DNA of 64,000 nt from Demequina silvatica (GCF_000971215.1 NZ_BBMA01000011.1:62001-126000), one strand, 5' to 3'. Shown: positions 1 through 7,956, numbered from the stretch's first letter. Notes: generated by a model not told the origin, from the sequence alone. Program-made: numbers and translations.

Positions 1-420
1 GCCCTCGGTGCGCTGGCGGGTGACGTCGGGGAACACGTCCGCGTACACGAACCCGGTGGGCCGTCCCGCGCCGGGGCCGTGCTCGGGACCGCGCGTGTAG
101 ATGACCTTGGCGAGCGCGGTCGGGGGAGTGGTCGCCTCCTGCTCGAGCAGGGCGCGCACCGCGAGCACGATCGCGTCGCGCAGGCACCCCAGGTCCGGTG
201 CGGGCAGCTCGAGCATCGCGGCGGACTGCGCGAGGCGCTCGAGGTGCGGCTCCAGGTCGTGCATCCGGCCGTGGTGGACGCCGACGGTCTCGAAGACGCC
301 GTCGCCGCGCTGCAGGCCGGCATCCGTGGCGGTGGCGATCGGGGTGGACGGGTCGAGCAGGCGGCTGCCGGTGCCGGGCTGGCCGGCCGCGGGGCCGCCG
401 CACAGGACGAGAGCGGGCAT
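1..420 (-). CDS. pabC: Aminodeoxychorismate lyase-like class IV aminotransferase (partial)
   Basis: Translation of the minus strand from an ATG at 420 stays open for 140 codons to the window edge, so the C-terminus is missing. Residues about 30-46 contain D-A-G-L-Q-R-G-D-G-V-F-E-T-V, the signature of PLP fold-type IV enzymes (aminodeoxychorismate lyase, branched-chain and D-amino acid aminotransferases). GGAGG lies just upstream of the ATG. PabC releases pyruvate from aminodeoxychorismate to give p-aminobenzoate for folate; two folC genes 2 kb away make this the favoured member of the family, but the catalytic lysine region is beyond the window, so a branched-chain aminotransferase remains possible. 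Confidence 0.8.
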   Translation of the reverse strand, partial: MPALVLCGGPAAGQPGTGSRLLDPSTPIATATDAGLQRGDGVFETVGVHHGRMHDLEPHLERLAQSAAMLELPAPDLGCLRDAIVLAVRALLEQEATTPPTALAKVIYTRGPEHGPGAGRPTGFVYADVFPDVTRQRTEG

Positions 421-483
421 GGCTACCTCCGTGTTCACCGTAGCGCGCCCACGCCGCGCGGGCGCGGGAGGGCGTGGGGCGGG

Positions 484-495
484 CATCATGGGGTC
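484..495 (+). promoter_or_regulatory. Candidate leaderless promoter of cysM
   Basis: CATCAT (484-489) is followed by six bases and then the ATG at 496, with no Shine-Dalgarno. This is the -10/start spacing seen repeatedly in this window and predicts transcription starting at or next to the start codon. Confidence 0.4.
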
Positions 496-1416
496 ATGAC
501 CGCGCCGTACACGCCCCCGACCATCGCCGACCTGGTGGGACACACCCCGGTGGTGCGGCTCCAGCGGCTCCCCGCGCCGGGCTCGGGCATGGTGCTCGCG
601 AAGCTCGAGGGCGACAACCCGGCCGGGTCGGTCAAGGACCGCCCGGCGTTCTCGATGATCGACGCCGCGGAGCGCGACGGCCGCATCGCGCCCGGCTCCA
701 CGCTGGTCGAGGCGACCAGCGGCAACACCGGCATCGCGCTCGCCGCGGCGGCCGCCGTCAAGGGCTACCGGATGATCCTGGTGATGCCGGAGGGGTCGTC
801 GCGGGAGCGTTCGCTGTCGATGACGGCGTACGGCGCGGAGGTGGTGGAGACGCACCGCGAGGGCGGCATGGAGTTGGCCCGCGACGTGGCCGAGCAGATC
901 GCCCTCGACACCGGCGCCATCCGGCTGGACCAGTTCGCCAACCCCGCCAACCCCATCGCGCACGAGCGGGGCACCGGACCCGAGATCTGGGAGCAGACCC
1001 GAGGCACCGTGACGCACGTGGTGTCCTCGATGGGCACCACCGGCACGGTCACCGGGCTGTCGCGCGCGCTCCACGCGCTGGCGCCTCACGTCAAGGTGAT
1101 CGGCGTGCAGCCCGCGCCGGGTGCCGCGATCCCCGGCATCCGGGCGTGGTCGCCCGAGTACCTGCCCGCGGTGTTCGACCCCACCCACATAGCCGAGGTG
1201 CGCACCGTCACGCAGGAGGCCGCGGTCGAGACCACGCGCGCGCTGGCCCGCCGCGAAGGACTGCTGGTGGGGATGAGCAGCGGGGGAGCGGCGGCGGTGG
1301 CCCTCGAGATCGCCGCCGAGGACCCGACCGCGACCGTGGTGTTCATCGCGTGCGACCGCGGGGACCGCTACCTGTCGACCACGCTGTTCGAGGCGGACGC
1401 CCCCGTCACCCGGTGA
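496..1416 (+). CDS. cysM: Cysteine synthase / O-acetylserine sulfhydrylase
   Basis: A 306-aa fold-type II PLP enzyme that makes cysteine from O-acetylserine (or O-phosphoserine) and a sulfur donor in the cytoplasm. The PLP lysine is K47 in N-P-A-G-S-V-K-D-R-P, and the phosphate-binding loop T-S-G-N-T-G is at 74-79; a second glycine-rich stretch G-T-T-G-T-V-T-G lies near residue 180. Length and motifs suit CysM/CysK; which sulfur donor is used cannot be read from sequence. The last 11 bp overlap the end of the convergent DUF2510 gene. The longer upstream reading frame is not coding: family similarity begins at this ATG. Confidence 0.88.
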   Translation: MTAPYTPPTIADLVGHTPVVRLQRLPAPGSGMVLAKLEGDNPAGSVKDRPAFSMIDAAERDGRIAPGSTLVEATSGNTGIALAAAAAVKGYRMILVMPEGSSRERSLSMTAYGAEVVETHREGGMELARDVAEQIALDTGAIRLDQFANPANPIAHERGTGPEIWEQTRGTVTHVVSSMGTTGTVTGLSRALHALAPHVKVIGVQPAPGAAIPGIRAWSPEYLPAVFDPTHIAEVRTVTQEAAVETTRALARREGLLVGMSSGGAAAVALEIAAEDPTATVVFIACDRGDRYLSTTLFEADAPVTR

Positions 1417-2071
1417 CGGCCGCGCAGTCCCCCGAGCGGTTCACGAACCCGGCCGGACCGGGCACGTCCAGCGGCGACCAGTGGGCCGTGCGCCCGCTCG
1501 CCGGCGTGGACACCCACACGCAGAACGCGTCCGCGCCGCCCGCGACGTAGCCGCCGAGCTCGACGCCCTCGGACGCGGGGATGGTCGCGTACGGGGTGCC
1601 GTCGGTGAGGACCAGGTAGTCGCCGGCGACCTCGGCCACCTCGACCGCGGCTTCGGGGTCCTCGACCAGCGCCGCGACGATGGTCACGCCGAGCGCGTCG
1701 AGGTCGATGCGGGCCCGCGAGGCGAGCGCCTTCGCGCCGTCGCGCGCGCCCTCCGTCGCGGCCTGCGCGGACGGCGACGCCAGGGAACCCGGGTCGTTCT
1801 GCTCGGGGTCATTCATGCGGTCCGTCTGCGCGATCGCCGCGATGGTGACCAGCGCGATGCCCAGCAGCAGCGTGGACGCGAGGACGCCGAGCACGGCGGC
1901 CAGGCCCAGGCGGTGGCGCTGGGCGGGTGCGGGCTCGGGCTCCGTTTCCACCGGGCGCGCGTGCGCGGTCCAGCCCGTCCCGTCCCAGTAGCGCATCACC
2001 CCCGCGTCAAGCGGGTCGACGTACCAGCCGGGGACCGGCTGGACGCGCGCAGGCTTCATCGACTCGGTCAC
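1406..2071 (-). CDS. DUF2510-domain membrane-anchored protein
   Basis: A 221-aa protein of unknown function. Residues about 14-40 (P-G-W-Y-V-D-P ... R-Y-W-D-G-T-G-W-T) are a DUF2510 domain, a short Trp-rich module found at the N-terminus of many actinobacterial membrane proteins. A single transmembrane segment follows (about residues 54-82), then an acidic/Ala-rich stalk and a small extracytoplasmic domain with two cysteines (C-V-W-V and D-C-A-A) that could form a disulfide. The GTG at 2071 is chosen because the mRNA has GAGGGGGA about six bases upstream; a later ATG at 2059 is possible. Its 3' end overlaps cysM by 11 bp. Confidence 0.75.
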   Translation of the reverse strand: MTESMKPARVQPVPGWYVDPLDAGVMRYWDGTGWTAHARPVETEPEPAPAQRHRLGLAAVLGVLASTLLLGIALVTIAAIAQTDRMNDPEQNDPGSLASPSAQAATEGARDGAKALASRARIDLDALGVTIVAALVEDPEAAVEVAEVAGDYLVLTDGTPYATIPASEGVELGGYVAGGADAFCVWVSTPASGRTAHWSPLDVPGPAGFVNRSGDCAAVTG

Positions 2072-2415
2072 GCAATCCCCCTCAGCATGTGCGGCAACCG
2101 TCGGGACAACATACAGCGAGTGACGATGCGTGTCACGGGGATATCTCACACGTACGGAAAAGTGCGTGTCGCCTGGTACGTGACGGAATGGCCGATTGGT
2201 GGGGAAAGGGCGGCGCGGGCCGCCGCGCGTCCCCGCGCGGGAGAGCGCTCTCGGACCCGGCGCGGCGTGTCGACGGCCGGCGTGTCGCGGACACCCCGGC
2301 GAGGTCCCCGCCCGGCATGTGAAATGCCTGCTATCCCCGCATGTGACGGGGCTCACGGGAACACCTCCGAAAACGTGTCACGAGCACCCCGGAACGTGCC
2401 GCACAATTGACCCTC
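2072..2415. promoter_or_regulatory. Divergent intergenic region between DUF2510 gene and folC1
   Basis: No gene is supported in these 344 bp. It contains the perfect 12-bp palindrome GAGAGCGCTCTC (2242-2253), whose GCGC centre resembles LacI-family operators of actinobacteria; a short inverted repeat GGCAT/ATGCC near 2310-2325; and a one-mismatch copy of the dispersed word (TGACGATGCG, 2121-2130). Next to folC1, CACAAT (2402-2407) lies 8 nt before the GTG start and is a plausible leaderless -10 element. Confidence 0.45.
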
Positions 2416-3879
2416 GTGACAACGGATGTCTTCCCGGAACTGAGCCTCTCCGAGGCCGAGCGCGAGATCGACGCGCACATCTTCGCCCGCACCCCCGAGG
2501 CCGACCATGAGGCCAAGCTCCTGCGCGTCACGCAGGCGCTCTCGCTGCTCGGCGACCCCCACCGTTCGCTCGACATCATCCATGTCACCGGCACCAACGG
2601 GAAGACCTCGACCAGCCGCATGATCGAGTCGCTGCTGCGCGCCCACGGCCTCAGCACCGGCCTGTTCACCTCGCCGCACCTCACCACCCTGCGCGAGCGG
2701 ATCATGATCGACGGCGCCCCCCTCGCGCAGGACGCGCTGGTGCGCCTGTGGCAGCAGGTCTCGCCCGCGATCCACGCGGTCGACCAGGCATCGATCCAGC
2801 GCGGCGGCCCCCGCATGAGCTTCTTCGAGGTCCTCACGGTCCTCGGGTTCGTCGCCTACGCGGACGCCGGCGTGGACGCGCTCGTGCTCGAGGTCGGCAT
2901 CGGCGGCCTGCGCGACGCGACCAACGTCGCCGACGGCCGGGTCGCCGTCCTCACGCCCATGGCCCGCGACCACGACAAGTACTTCGTGGGCGGCCTGCCC
3001 GGCGTCGCGCACGAGAAGTCCGGCATCATCAAGCCCGGCGCCACCGTGGTGAGCGCGCTGCAGAAGGACGAGGCGGCGCAGATCATCGTCGCCGCCGCCG
3101 CGCAGCGTCAGGCCTCCGTGTTCTGGGAGGGCGCGCACATGTCGGTCGCGACCCGCCGCGTGGTCCCCGGCGGCCAGGTGGTCACCCTCCGCACCGCCGC
3201 GCGCAACTACGTCGACGTGTTCGTGCCGCTGCACGGCGAGTTCCAGGCCCAGAACGCCCTCATCGCGCTCGCCGCATGCGAGGCGTTCATGGGCTCGGGC
3301 GTCCCGCGCGCGCTCAGCCTGCCCGCCGTCGCCCGCGGCTTCGCCGGCGCCACGTCGCCCGGCCGCATGGAGGTGGTCTCCGCCGAGCCCACCGTCATCG
3401 TCGACGCCGCGCACAACCCGCACGGGATCGCCGCGCTCGCCGACACGCTCCGCGAGACGTTCGCCTTCGACCGCCTCATCGGCGTGGTCGCGGTGCTCGC
3501 CGACAAGGACGCCGAGGGCATCCTCACGGGCCTCGCGCCGCTCATCGACGAGGTGGTCATCACGCAGACCCGCTCGCACCGCGCCGCCGAGGCGGAGGTG
3601 CTCGCCGAGCGCGCCCGCCTCATCTTCGGCTCCGACCGCGTCCGCGTCGCCGCGTCCGTGCCCGACGCCGTCCAGATGGCGACCGCCCTCGCGACCGAGG
3701 CCGAGGGCGAGGCCGGCGTGCTGGTCGCCGGCTCCATCACCCTCGTCGCCGAGGCGCGCCGCCACCTCCAGGCCACCCACATGCCCGTCACCGTCGACGC
3801 CCGTACCGTCGTCGCCGCGGCCGAGGAGGCCCCCCGCCCCGCCGAGGACGCGGGGGAGCAGGGCGCCGTCCCGGCCTGA
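2416..3879 (+). CDS. folC: Folylpolyglutamate synthase / dihydrofolate synthase family, copy 1
   Basis: A 487-aa Mur-ligase-family enzyme that adds glutamate to dihydropteroate or folates using ATP. The P-loop is V-T-G-T-N-G-K-T-S at 57-65; the family motif E-V-G-I-G-G-L-R-D-A-T-N and the glutamate-ligase-domain motif V-D-A-A-H-N-P-H-G are present. The loop normally reading G-L-D-H is M-A-R-D-H-D here, so this copy is the more diverged of the pair. The GTG at 2416 is chosen because it sits 8 nt after CACAAT and aligns residue for residue with copy 2; a TTG three codons upstream is possible. A perfect hairpin made of two copies of the dispersed word follows the stop. Confidence 0.85.
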   Translation: MTTDVFPELSLSEAEREIDAHIFARTPEADHEAKLLRVTQALSLLGDPHRSLDIIHVTGTNGKTSTSRMIESLLRAHGLSTGLFTSPHLTTLRERIMIDGAPLAQDALVRLWQQVSPAIHAVDQASIQRGGPRMSFFEVLTVLGFVAYADAGVDALVLEVGIGGLRDATNVADGRVAVLTPMARDHDKYFVGGLPGVAHEKSGIIKPGATVVSALQKDEAAQIIVAAAAQRQASVFWEGAHMSVATRRVVPGGQVVTLRTAARNYVDVFVPLHGEFQAQNALIALAACEAFMGSGVPRALSLPAVARGFAGATSPGRMEVVSAEPTVIVDAAHNPHGIAALADTLRETFAFDRLIGVVAVLADKDAEGILTGLAPLIDEVVITQTRSHRAAEAEVLAERARLIFGSDRVRVAASVPDAVQMATALATEAEGEAGVLVAGSITLVAEARRHLQATHMPVTVDARTVVAAAEEAPRPAEDAGEQGAVPA

Positions 3880-3887
3880 GCGGTCAG

Positions 3888-3924
3888 GAGGGACGATGCG
3901 GCGGTCGCCGCCGCATCGTCCCTC
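3888..3924. terminator. Perfect 17-bp hairpin built from two copies of the dispersed word
   Basis: The left arm 3888-3904 and right arm 3908-3924 are perfectly complementary around the 3-nt loop TCG. Each arm contains the dispersed 10-mer (GGACGATGCG at 3891, CGCATCGTCC at 3912). It starts 9 nt after the folC1 stop and ends before the folC2 promoter. It has no U-tract, so termination is inferred from position and stability only. Confidence 0.6.
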
Positions 3925-3937
3925 GCCCCCGGCGTGA

Positions 3938-3949
3938 CAGACTTGGGAC
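3938..3949 (+). promoter_or_regulatory. Candidate leaderless promoter of folC2
   Basis: CAGACT (3938-3943) followed by six bases and the ATG at 3950. The surrounding TGACAGACT is identical to the one before ftsY. Confidence 0.5.
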
Positions 3950-5365
3950 ATGACCGACCTTGACCTCGGCGGCCTCAGCCTCGAGGAGGCCGAGCGCGAG
4001 ATCTACGCGCACATCGTCTCCCGCAACCCCGAGCACGACTTCGAACCCACGATCGACCGCGTCCGCGACGCGTGCGACCTCCTGGGCAGCCCTCAGCAGT
4101 CCTACCGCGTGGTGCACCTCACCGGCACCAACGGCAAGACCTCGACCGCACGGATGACCGAGTCGCTGGTGCGCGAGCTGGGCCTGCGCACCGGGCTGTT
4201 CACCTCGCCGCACCTCACCAGCGTGCGCGAGCGCATCCAGATCGACGGCGAGCCCATCGGGTCCGAGGACTTCGTGCGCCTGTGGCTCGACGTCGCGCCC
4301 ATCATCCACATGGTCGACGCGCGCTCGCTCGAGTCCGGCGGCCCCCGGATGAGCTTCTTCGAGGTGCTCACCGTGCTCGCCCTCGCGGCCTTCGCGGACG
4401 CGCCCGTCGACGTGGCGATCGTCGAGGTGGGCATGGGCGGCGTGTGGGACGCCACCAACGTGGTCGACGGCGAGGTGTCCGTCATCACGCCGATCGGCCT
4501 GGACCACCAGCAGTGGCTGGGCGACTCCGTGGTCGACATCGCGGCGGAGAAGTCCGCCATCATCAAGGACGGCGCCGCGACCGTGATCGCGCTCCAGTCC
4601 GACGCCGTGGTGCCCGTGCTCGAGAGCGCGCTCGCCGAGCGCGGGGCGCGCGGCTACTGGGAGGCCGAGGAGGGCGCCGAGGGCGCCCAGCTCGAGGTGC
4701 TCGACCGCCAGCCCGGCGTGGGCGGCCAGCTGGTCACCCTGCGCACGCCCGCCGCGACGTACGCCGAGATCTTCGTGCCGCTGTACGGCGCGCACCAGGC
4801 GCACAACGCGCTGCTCGCGCTCACGGCGGTCGAGCTCCTGCTCGCCTCCGGCGGCGAGCCCGTCGCGCTCACGGCCGAGGCCGTCGAGGCGGGCTTCGCG
4901 CACGTGAGCTCGCCCGGCCGCCTCGAGGCGGTCCGCACGTCGCCGCTCATCCTGGTCGACGCGGCGCACAACCCGCACGGCATCGACGCGATGGTCGACG
5001 CGCTCGAGGAGTCGTTCGCGTTCGAGACGCTCGTGGGCGTGGTGGGCATCCTCAGCGACAAGGACGCCGAGGGCATCCTCGCGGCGCTCGAGCCCGCGCT
5101 CGCGCACGTCGTGGTGACGGCGTCCCCGTCGCCGCGCGCGATCCCGGTCGAGGAGCTCGAGCGGCTCGCGATCGAGGTGTTCGGCGAGGACCGCGTCACC
5201 GCGACAGGCTCCGTGCCCGACGCGATCGACGCCGCCGTCCAGCGCGCGGAGCGCGACAACGACCTGGGCGCGGGCGTGCTGGTGGTCGGCTCCATCACGC
5301 TGGTCGCGGAGACCCGCATCCTCACCGGCGCGGACCGCCGCAAGGGCCAGGGACGCGCCCGGTGA
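3950..5365 (+). CDS. folC: Folylpolyglutamate synthase / dihydrofolate synthase, copy 2
   Basis: A 471-aa Mur-ligase-family enzyme, collinear with copy 1 from the N-terminus (shared S-L-x-E-A-E-R-E-I) to the C-terminus. P-loop L-T-G-T-N-G-K-T-S at 57-65; canonical I-G-L-D-H and A-E-K-S-A-I-I-K motifs, the latter bearing the lysine that is carbamylated in Mur ligases; E-V-G-M-G-G-V-W-D-A-T-N; V-D-A-A-H-N-P-H-G. This copy keeps the family consensus better than copy 1 and is the likelier housekeeping FolC. It overlaps the next gene by 4 bp (GTGA), so it heads a three-gene unit with two small membrane proteins. Confidence 0.88.
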   Translation: MTDLDLGGLSLEEAEREIYAHIVSRNPEHDFEPTIDRVRDACDLLGSPQQSYRVVHLTGTNGKTSTARMTESLVRELGLRTGLFTSPHLTSVRERIQIDGEPIGSEDFVRLWLDVAPIIHMVDARSLESGGPRMSFFEVLTVLALAAFADAPVDVAIVEVGMGGVWDATNVVDGEVSVITPIGLDHQQWLGDSVVDIAAEKSAIIKDGAATVIALQSDAVVPVLESALAERGARGYWEAEEGAEGAQLEVLDRQPGVGGQLVTLRTPAATYAEIFVPLYGAHQAHNALLALTAVELLLASGGEPVALTAEAVEAGFAHVSSPGRLEAVRTSPLILVDAAHNPHGIDAMVDALEESFAFETLVGVVGILSDKDAEGILAALEPALAHVVVTASPSPRAIPVEELERLAIEVFGEDRVTATGSVPDAIDAAVQRAERDNDLGAGVLVVGSITLVAETRILTGADRRKGQGRAR

Positions 5366-5784
5366 GCGCGCGTCCCCAGCGCTCCGCGGCGCTGATCTTC
5401 TGCCAGGCCGTCCTCGCGCTGCAGGCGTTCGCCGCGCTGTTCGCGGTGCTGGTCCTGTGGGGCCTCGACCGCGCGGGCGAGGTCTCGCTGCCCGGCGCGC
5501 TCCTGTGGGGCGGCGGCCTCGGGCTCGTGGTGGCCTTCGGCTACGCGGCGGGCCAGCAGGCCAAGCCGTGGGGCCGCTGGCTCGGCTGGGCGCTCCAGGT
5601 GCCCATGCTGGTCGCCGGGTTCATCGAGCCCACCATCGCGATCATCGGCGCGTGCTTCCTGCTCACCTGGATCGTGGGCGTGCGGCTCGGCACGCGGATC
5701 GACCGCGAGCGGGCCGAGCGCGACGCCGCCGCGGAGGCAGCGGGGGCTTCGTCGGAGCCCGCGTCCGGCGGCGAGCCCGCGTGA
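5362..5784 (+). CDS. DUF4233 small membrane protein
   Basis: A 140-aa protein with four predicted hydrophobic helices between residues about 8 and 112, then a charged Ala/Glu-rich cytoplasmic tail. The GTG start overlaps the folC2 stop (GTGA), indicating translational coupling. DUF4233 proteins are typically encoded directly after folC in actinobacteria; their function is unknown. No catalytic motif is visible. Confidence 0.75.
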   Translation: MSARPQRSAALIFCQAVLALQAFAALFAVLVLWGLDRAGEVSLPGALLWGGGLGLVVAFGYAAGQQAKPWGRWLGWALQVPMLVAGFIEPTIAIIGACFLLTWIVGVRLGTRIDRERAERDAAAEAAGASSEPASGGEPA

Positions 5785-6230
5785 AGCGGTTCCTCTGGCG
5801 CATGGGCGGCGCTGCGGCGCTCGGCGTGCTCGGCCTCACCCTGGTGTTCTGGCAGCTCGAGCACGCGTCGCTGTACGCGTTCGCGGGCCTCGGCCGGCCC
5901 TCGGCCGGCGTGTACGCGCTGCTGTTCGCGGGCCTGCTGCTGGTGAACGTCGCGGTGTTCTACGCGCTCAACCGGTGGGGAAGGTTCCTCCACGAGCACC
6001 CGGAGACCCGGCAGCTGCCGCCGTGGTTCCTCGTGGGGATCATCGTGGTCTCCGGCGCGATCCTGGTGACCGGCATCGCGGTGCACGCCGGCTACCTGCG
6101 CTCGCTCGACCCGCTGCCCATGACCATCAGCCAGGGCTTCGTGGCGTTCGAGGTGTCCTTCGCGGCCCTCGTGCTGGTGCCGCTCGTCCTGCTCGCCGTG
6201 CGCTGGTCCGGCGGCTACCGGAACCGCTGA
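5781..6230 (+). CDS. Four-helix membrane protein of unknown function
   Basis: A 149-aa protein with four hydrophobic segments, at about residues 9-25, 42-62, 84-106 and 120-142, and a basic C-terminus (R-W-S-G-G-Y-R-N-R). The GTG start overlaps the DUF4233 stop by 4 bp, so it is the third gene of the folC2 unit. I do not recognise the family, and no catalytic residues stand out. A single copy of the dispersed word lies in the 28 bp between its stop and the convergent apt stop. Confidence 0.65.
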   Translation: MKRFLWRMGGAAALGVLGLTLVFWQLEHASLYAFAGLGRPSAGVYALLFAGLLLVNVAVFYALNRWGRFLHEHPETRQLPPWFLVGIIVVSGAILVTGIAVHAGYLRSLDPLPMTISQGFVAFEVSFAALVLVPLVLLAVRWSGGYRNR

Positions 6231-6245
6231 ACGGCCCTCAGCCGC

Positions 6246-6255
6246 CGCATCGTCC
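6246..6255. repeat. Dispersed word, reverse orientation, between convergent genes
   Basis: CGCATCGTCC, followed by C, exact copy in the 28-bp gap between the stop codons of the preceding gene and apt. No partner copy is near, so it does not form a hairpin here. Confidence 0.7.
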
Positions 6256-6258
6256 CCG

Positions 6259-6768
6259 CTAGACGACCACCACGGAGCTGACGTCGTAGCCGTGGAGGGC
6301 GTCGCGCCCGGGCAGTTCGCCGATCTCGATGAGGAAGCTGAAGCGCACCGACGCCGCGCCGCCGCGCTCGAGCATCTCCGCGACCGCGCGGGCGGTGCCG
6401 CCCGTCGCGAGGACGTCGTCGATCACCAGGACGTGCTTGCCCTCCACCGAGCCGGCGCTCACCGCGAGGTCGCGCGCGCCGTACTCGATCTCCGCGGAGG
6501 ACTCGAGCAGGTCGACGCCGGGCATCTTGCCCTTCTTGCGCACCATCGTCATGCCCACGTCGAGGGTCTGCGCCACCACGGGCGCGAAGATGAAGCCGCG
6601 CGCGTCCACGCCCGCCACCACGTCGACCGGGGCGCCGGTCGGGGGCATCAACTGGATGCAGGCCTCGCGGAAGCGCTCGGGGCTCGCGAGGATGGGCGCG
6701 ATGTCGTAGAAGAGGATCCCCTCGATGGGGAAGTCGGGATACGTGTCGAAGTCGTCGATCGTGATCAC
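6259..6768 (-). CDS. apt: Adenine phosphoribosyltransferase
   Basis: A 169-aa type I phosphoribosyltransferase converting adenine and PRPP to AMP in purine salvage. The PRPP-binding loop V-L-V-I-D-D-V-L-A-T-G-G-T occupies residues 113-125, and the Apt-specific N-terminal region (P-x-F-P-I-E-G-I-L-F-Y-D-I) is present. In many bacteria apt lies beside relA; here it stands alone, convergent with the folC2 unit and divergent from ndk. The GTG start is preceded on its strand by CAGGAT plus six bases and no Shine-Dalgarno, predicting a leaderless mRNA. Confidence 0.92.
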   Translation of the reverse strand: MITIDDFDTYPDFPIEGILFYDIAPILASPERFREACIQLMPPTGAPVDVVAGVDARGFIFAPVVAQTLDVGMTMVRKKGKMPGVDLLESSAEIEYGARDLAVSAGSVEGKHVLVIDDVLATGGTARAVAEMLERGGAASVRFSFLIEIGELPGRDALHGYDVSSVVVV

Positions 6769-6780
6769 GGCACCATCCTG
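6769..6780 (-). promoter_or_regulatory. Candidate leaderless promoter of apt
   Basis: Read on the minus strand: CAGGAT, six bases, then the GTG at 6768. The same CAGGAT element precedes the M23 peptidase gene. Confidence 0.45.
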
Positions 6781-6817
6781 GCATGGTGCGCGCGGGCTGC
6801 CCGCGCCCGCGGCCCGC

Positions 6818-6830
6818 TAGGCTCCCCACC
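6818..6830 (+). promoter_or_regulatory. Candidate leaderless promoter of ndk
   Basis: TAGGCT (6818-6823), seven bases, then the ATG at 6831. There is no Shine-Dalgarno, and similarity to Ndk begins exactly at this ATG. Confidence 0.55.
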
Positions 6831-7250
6831 ATGAGTGAACGCACCCTCATCCTGGTCAAGCCCGACGGCGTCAAGCGCGGCCTCGCGGGCGAGGTCCTGC
6901 GCCGCGTCGAGGCCAAGGGCTACACGCTCGCGGCCGTCGAGCTGCGCAAGGCCACCCCCGAGCTGCTCGCCGAGCACTACGCCGAGCACGTGGGCAAGCC
7001 GTTCTACGACCCCCTGGTCGAGTTCATGCTGTCCGGCCCCGTCCTCGCGGTGGTCGCCGAGGGCGAGCGCGTCATCGAGGGCTTCCGCACCCTCGCCGGC
7101 CCCACCGACCCCACCACCGCGGCGCCCGGCTCGATCCGCGGCGACCTCGCGCGCCAGTGGGACCTGCCGGTGATCCACAACATCGTGCACGGCTCGGACG
7201 CGCCCGAGTCCGCCGAGCGCGAGATCGGGATCTGGTTCCCCGGCCTCTAG
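6831..7250 (+). CDS. ndk: Nucleoside-diphosphate kinase
   Basis: A 139-aa enzyme, the usual length for the family, that balances NTP and dNTP pools by ping-pong phosphate transfer. The phosphorylated histidine is H120 in N-I-V-H-G-S-D, and the N-terminal T-L-I-L-V-K-P-D-G strand is intact. An in-frame ATG 48 bp upstream would add residues unlike any Ndk, so the leaderless start is preferred. Ndk is commonly found close to folC in actinobacteria, which fits here. Confidence 0.95.
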   Translation: MSERTLILVKPDGVKRGLAGEVLRRVEAKGYTLAAVELRKATPELLAEHYAEHVGKPFYDPLVEFMLSGPVLAVVAEGERVIEGFRTLAGPTDPTTAAPGSIRGDLARQWDLPVIHNIVHGSDAPESAEREIGIWFPGL

Positions 7251-7281
7251 GCCGGCACGCCAGGCGGACATCCGGGGAGGG

Positions 7282-7878
7282 ATGATGCGCGACACGGTCG
7301 AGCACGGGCTCGAGAAGACGCTGTTCGCGAGCCGCTGGCTGCTCGCGCCCATGTACGTGGGCCTGCTGGGCGGCCTGCTGGTGGTGCTCGCCAAGTTCTT
7401 CCAGGAGCTGTGGCACCTGCTGTCGGGCGAGGCGCTGCGCATGGAGGCGGACCAGATCACGGTCGCGATCCTGTCGCTCATCGACATCGCGCTGGTGGGC
7501 AACCTCATCATCATCGTGATCTTCGCGGGCTACGAGAACTTCGTGTCGCGCATGCACGTCGCCCACGCGTCCGAGGACCAGCCCTCGTGGATGGGCCACG
7601 TCGACTTCTCCGGCCTCAAGATGAAGCTCATCGGCTCGCTGGTCGCGATCTCCGCGATCCTGCTGCTCAAGGACTTCGTCGCCATCGAGAAGGGCGGCAC
7701 GGCCGACGACTACGAGGCCATCGCCTGGCGGATCGGCCTCCACTTCACGTTCGTGCTGTCCGGCGTGCTGTTCGCGCTGATGGACTACTGGGGCGCGAAG
7801 CGCCAGGTGCTTCTCGCCGACGCGCACTCGCGGCACGACGATGTCGAGGACGCGGAGCTGGACCGCATCACCCCGTAG
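7282..7878 (+). CDS. YqhA family (UPF0114) membrane protein
   Basis: A 198-aa protein aligning by eye with E. coli YqhA: A-S-R-W-L-L-A-P-M-Y near the N-terminus, K-F-F-Q-E-L-W-H-L, the central G-Y-E-N-F-V-S, and H-F-T-F-V-L-S-G-V-L near the last helix. Three or four transmembrane helices; function unknown. Two ATGs stand in tandem (7282, 7285); GGGGAGG at 7274-7280 makes the second slightly better spaced. A copy of the dispersed word follows 12 bp after the stop. Confidence 0.85.
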   Translation: MMRDTVEHGLEKTLFASRWLLAPMYVGLLGGLLVVLAKFFQELWHLLSGEALRMEADQITVAILSLIDIALVGNLIIIVIFAGYENFVSRMHVAHASEDQPSWMGHVDFSGLKMKLIGSLVAISAILLLKDFVAIEKGGTADDYEAIAWRIGLHFTFVLSGVLFALMDYWGAKRQVLLADAHSRHDDVEDAELDRITP

Positions 7879-7890
7879 GGGCCTGCCGAG

Positions 7891-7900
7891 GGACGATGCG
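7891..7900. repeat. Dispersed word, forward orientation, between yqhA-like gene and smc
   Basis: Exact GGACGATGCG preceded by G, in the 78-bp intergenic space and upstream of the smc -10 element. Confidence 0.7.
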
Positions 7901-7943
7901 CGGGCGGGCCTCGCGCCTCCGTCGGGCGGGCGAGGGGTTCCCC

Positions 7944-7956
7944 TACACTGCCAGCC
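7944..7956 (+). promoter_or_regulatory. Candidate leaderless promoter of smc
   Basis: TACACT (7944-7949), exactly seven bases, then ATG at 7957; no Shine-Dalgarno. No good -35 hexamer is visible. Confidence 0.6.

Noticed and set aside
2133-2318. Small minus-strand frame in the folC1 upstream region
   Set aside because: No Shine-Dalgarno, low-complexity product, and it overlaps likely promoter elements.
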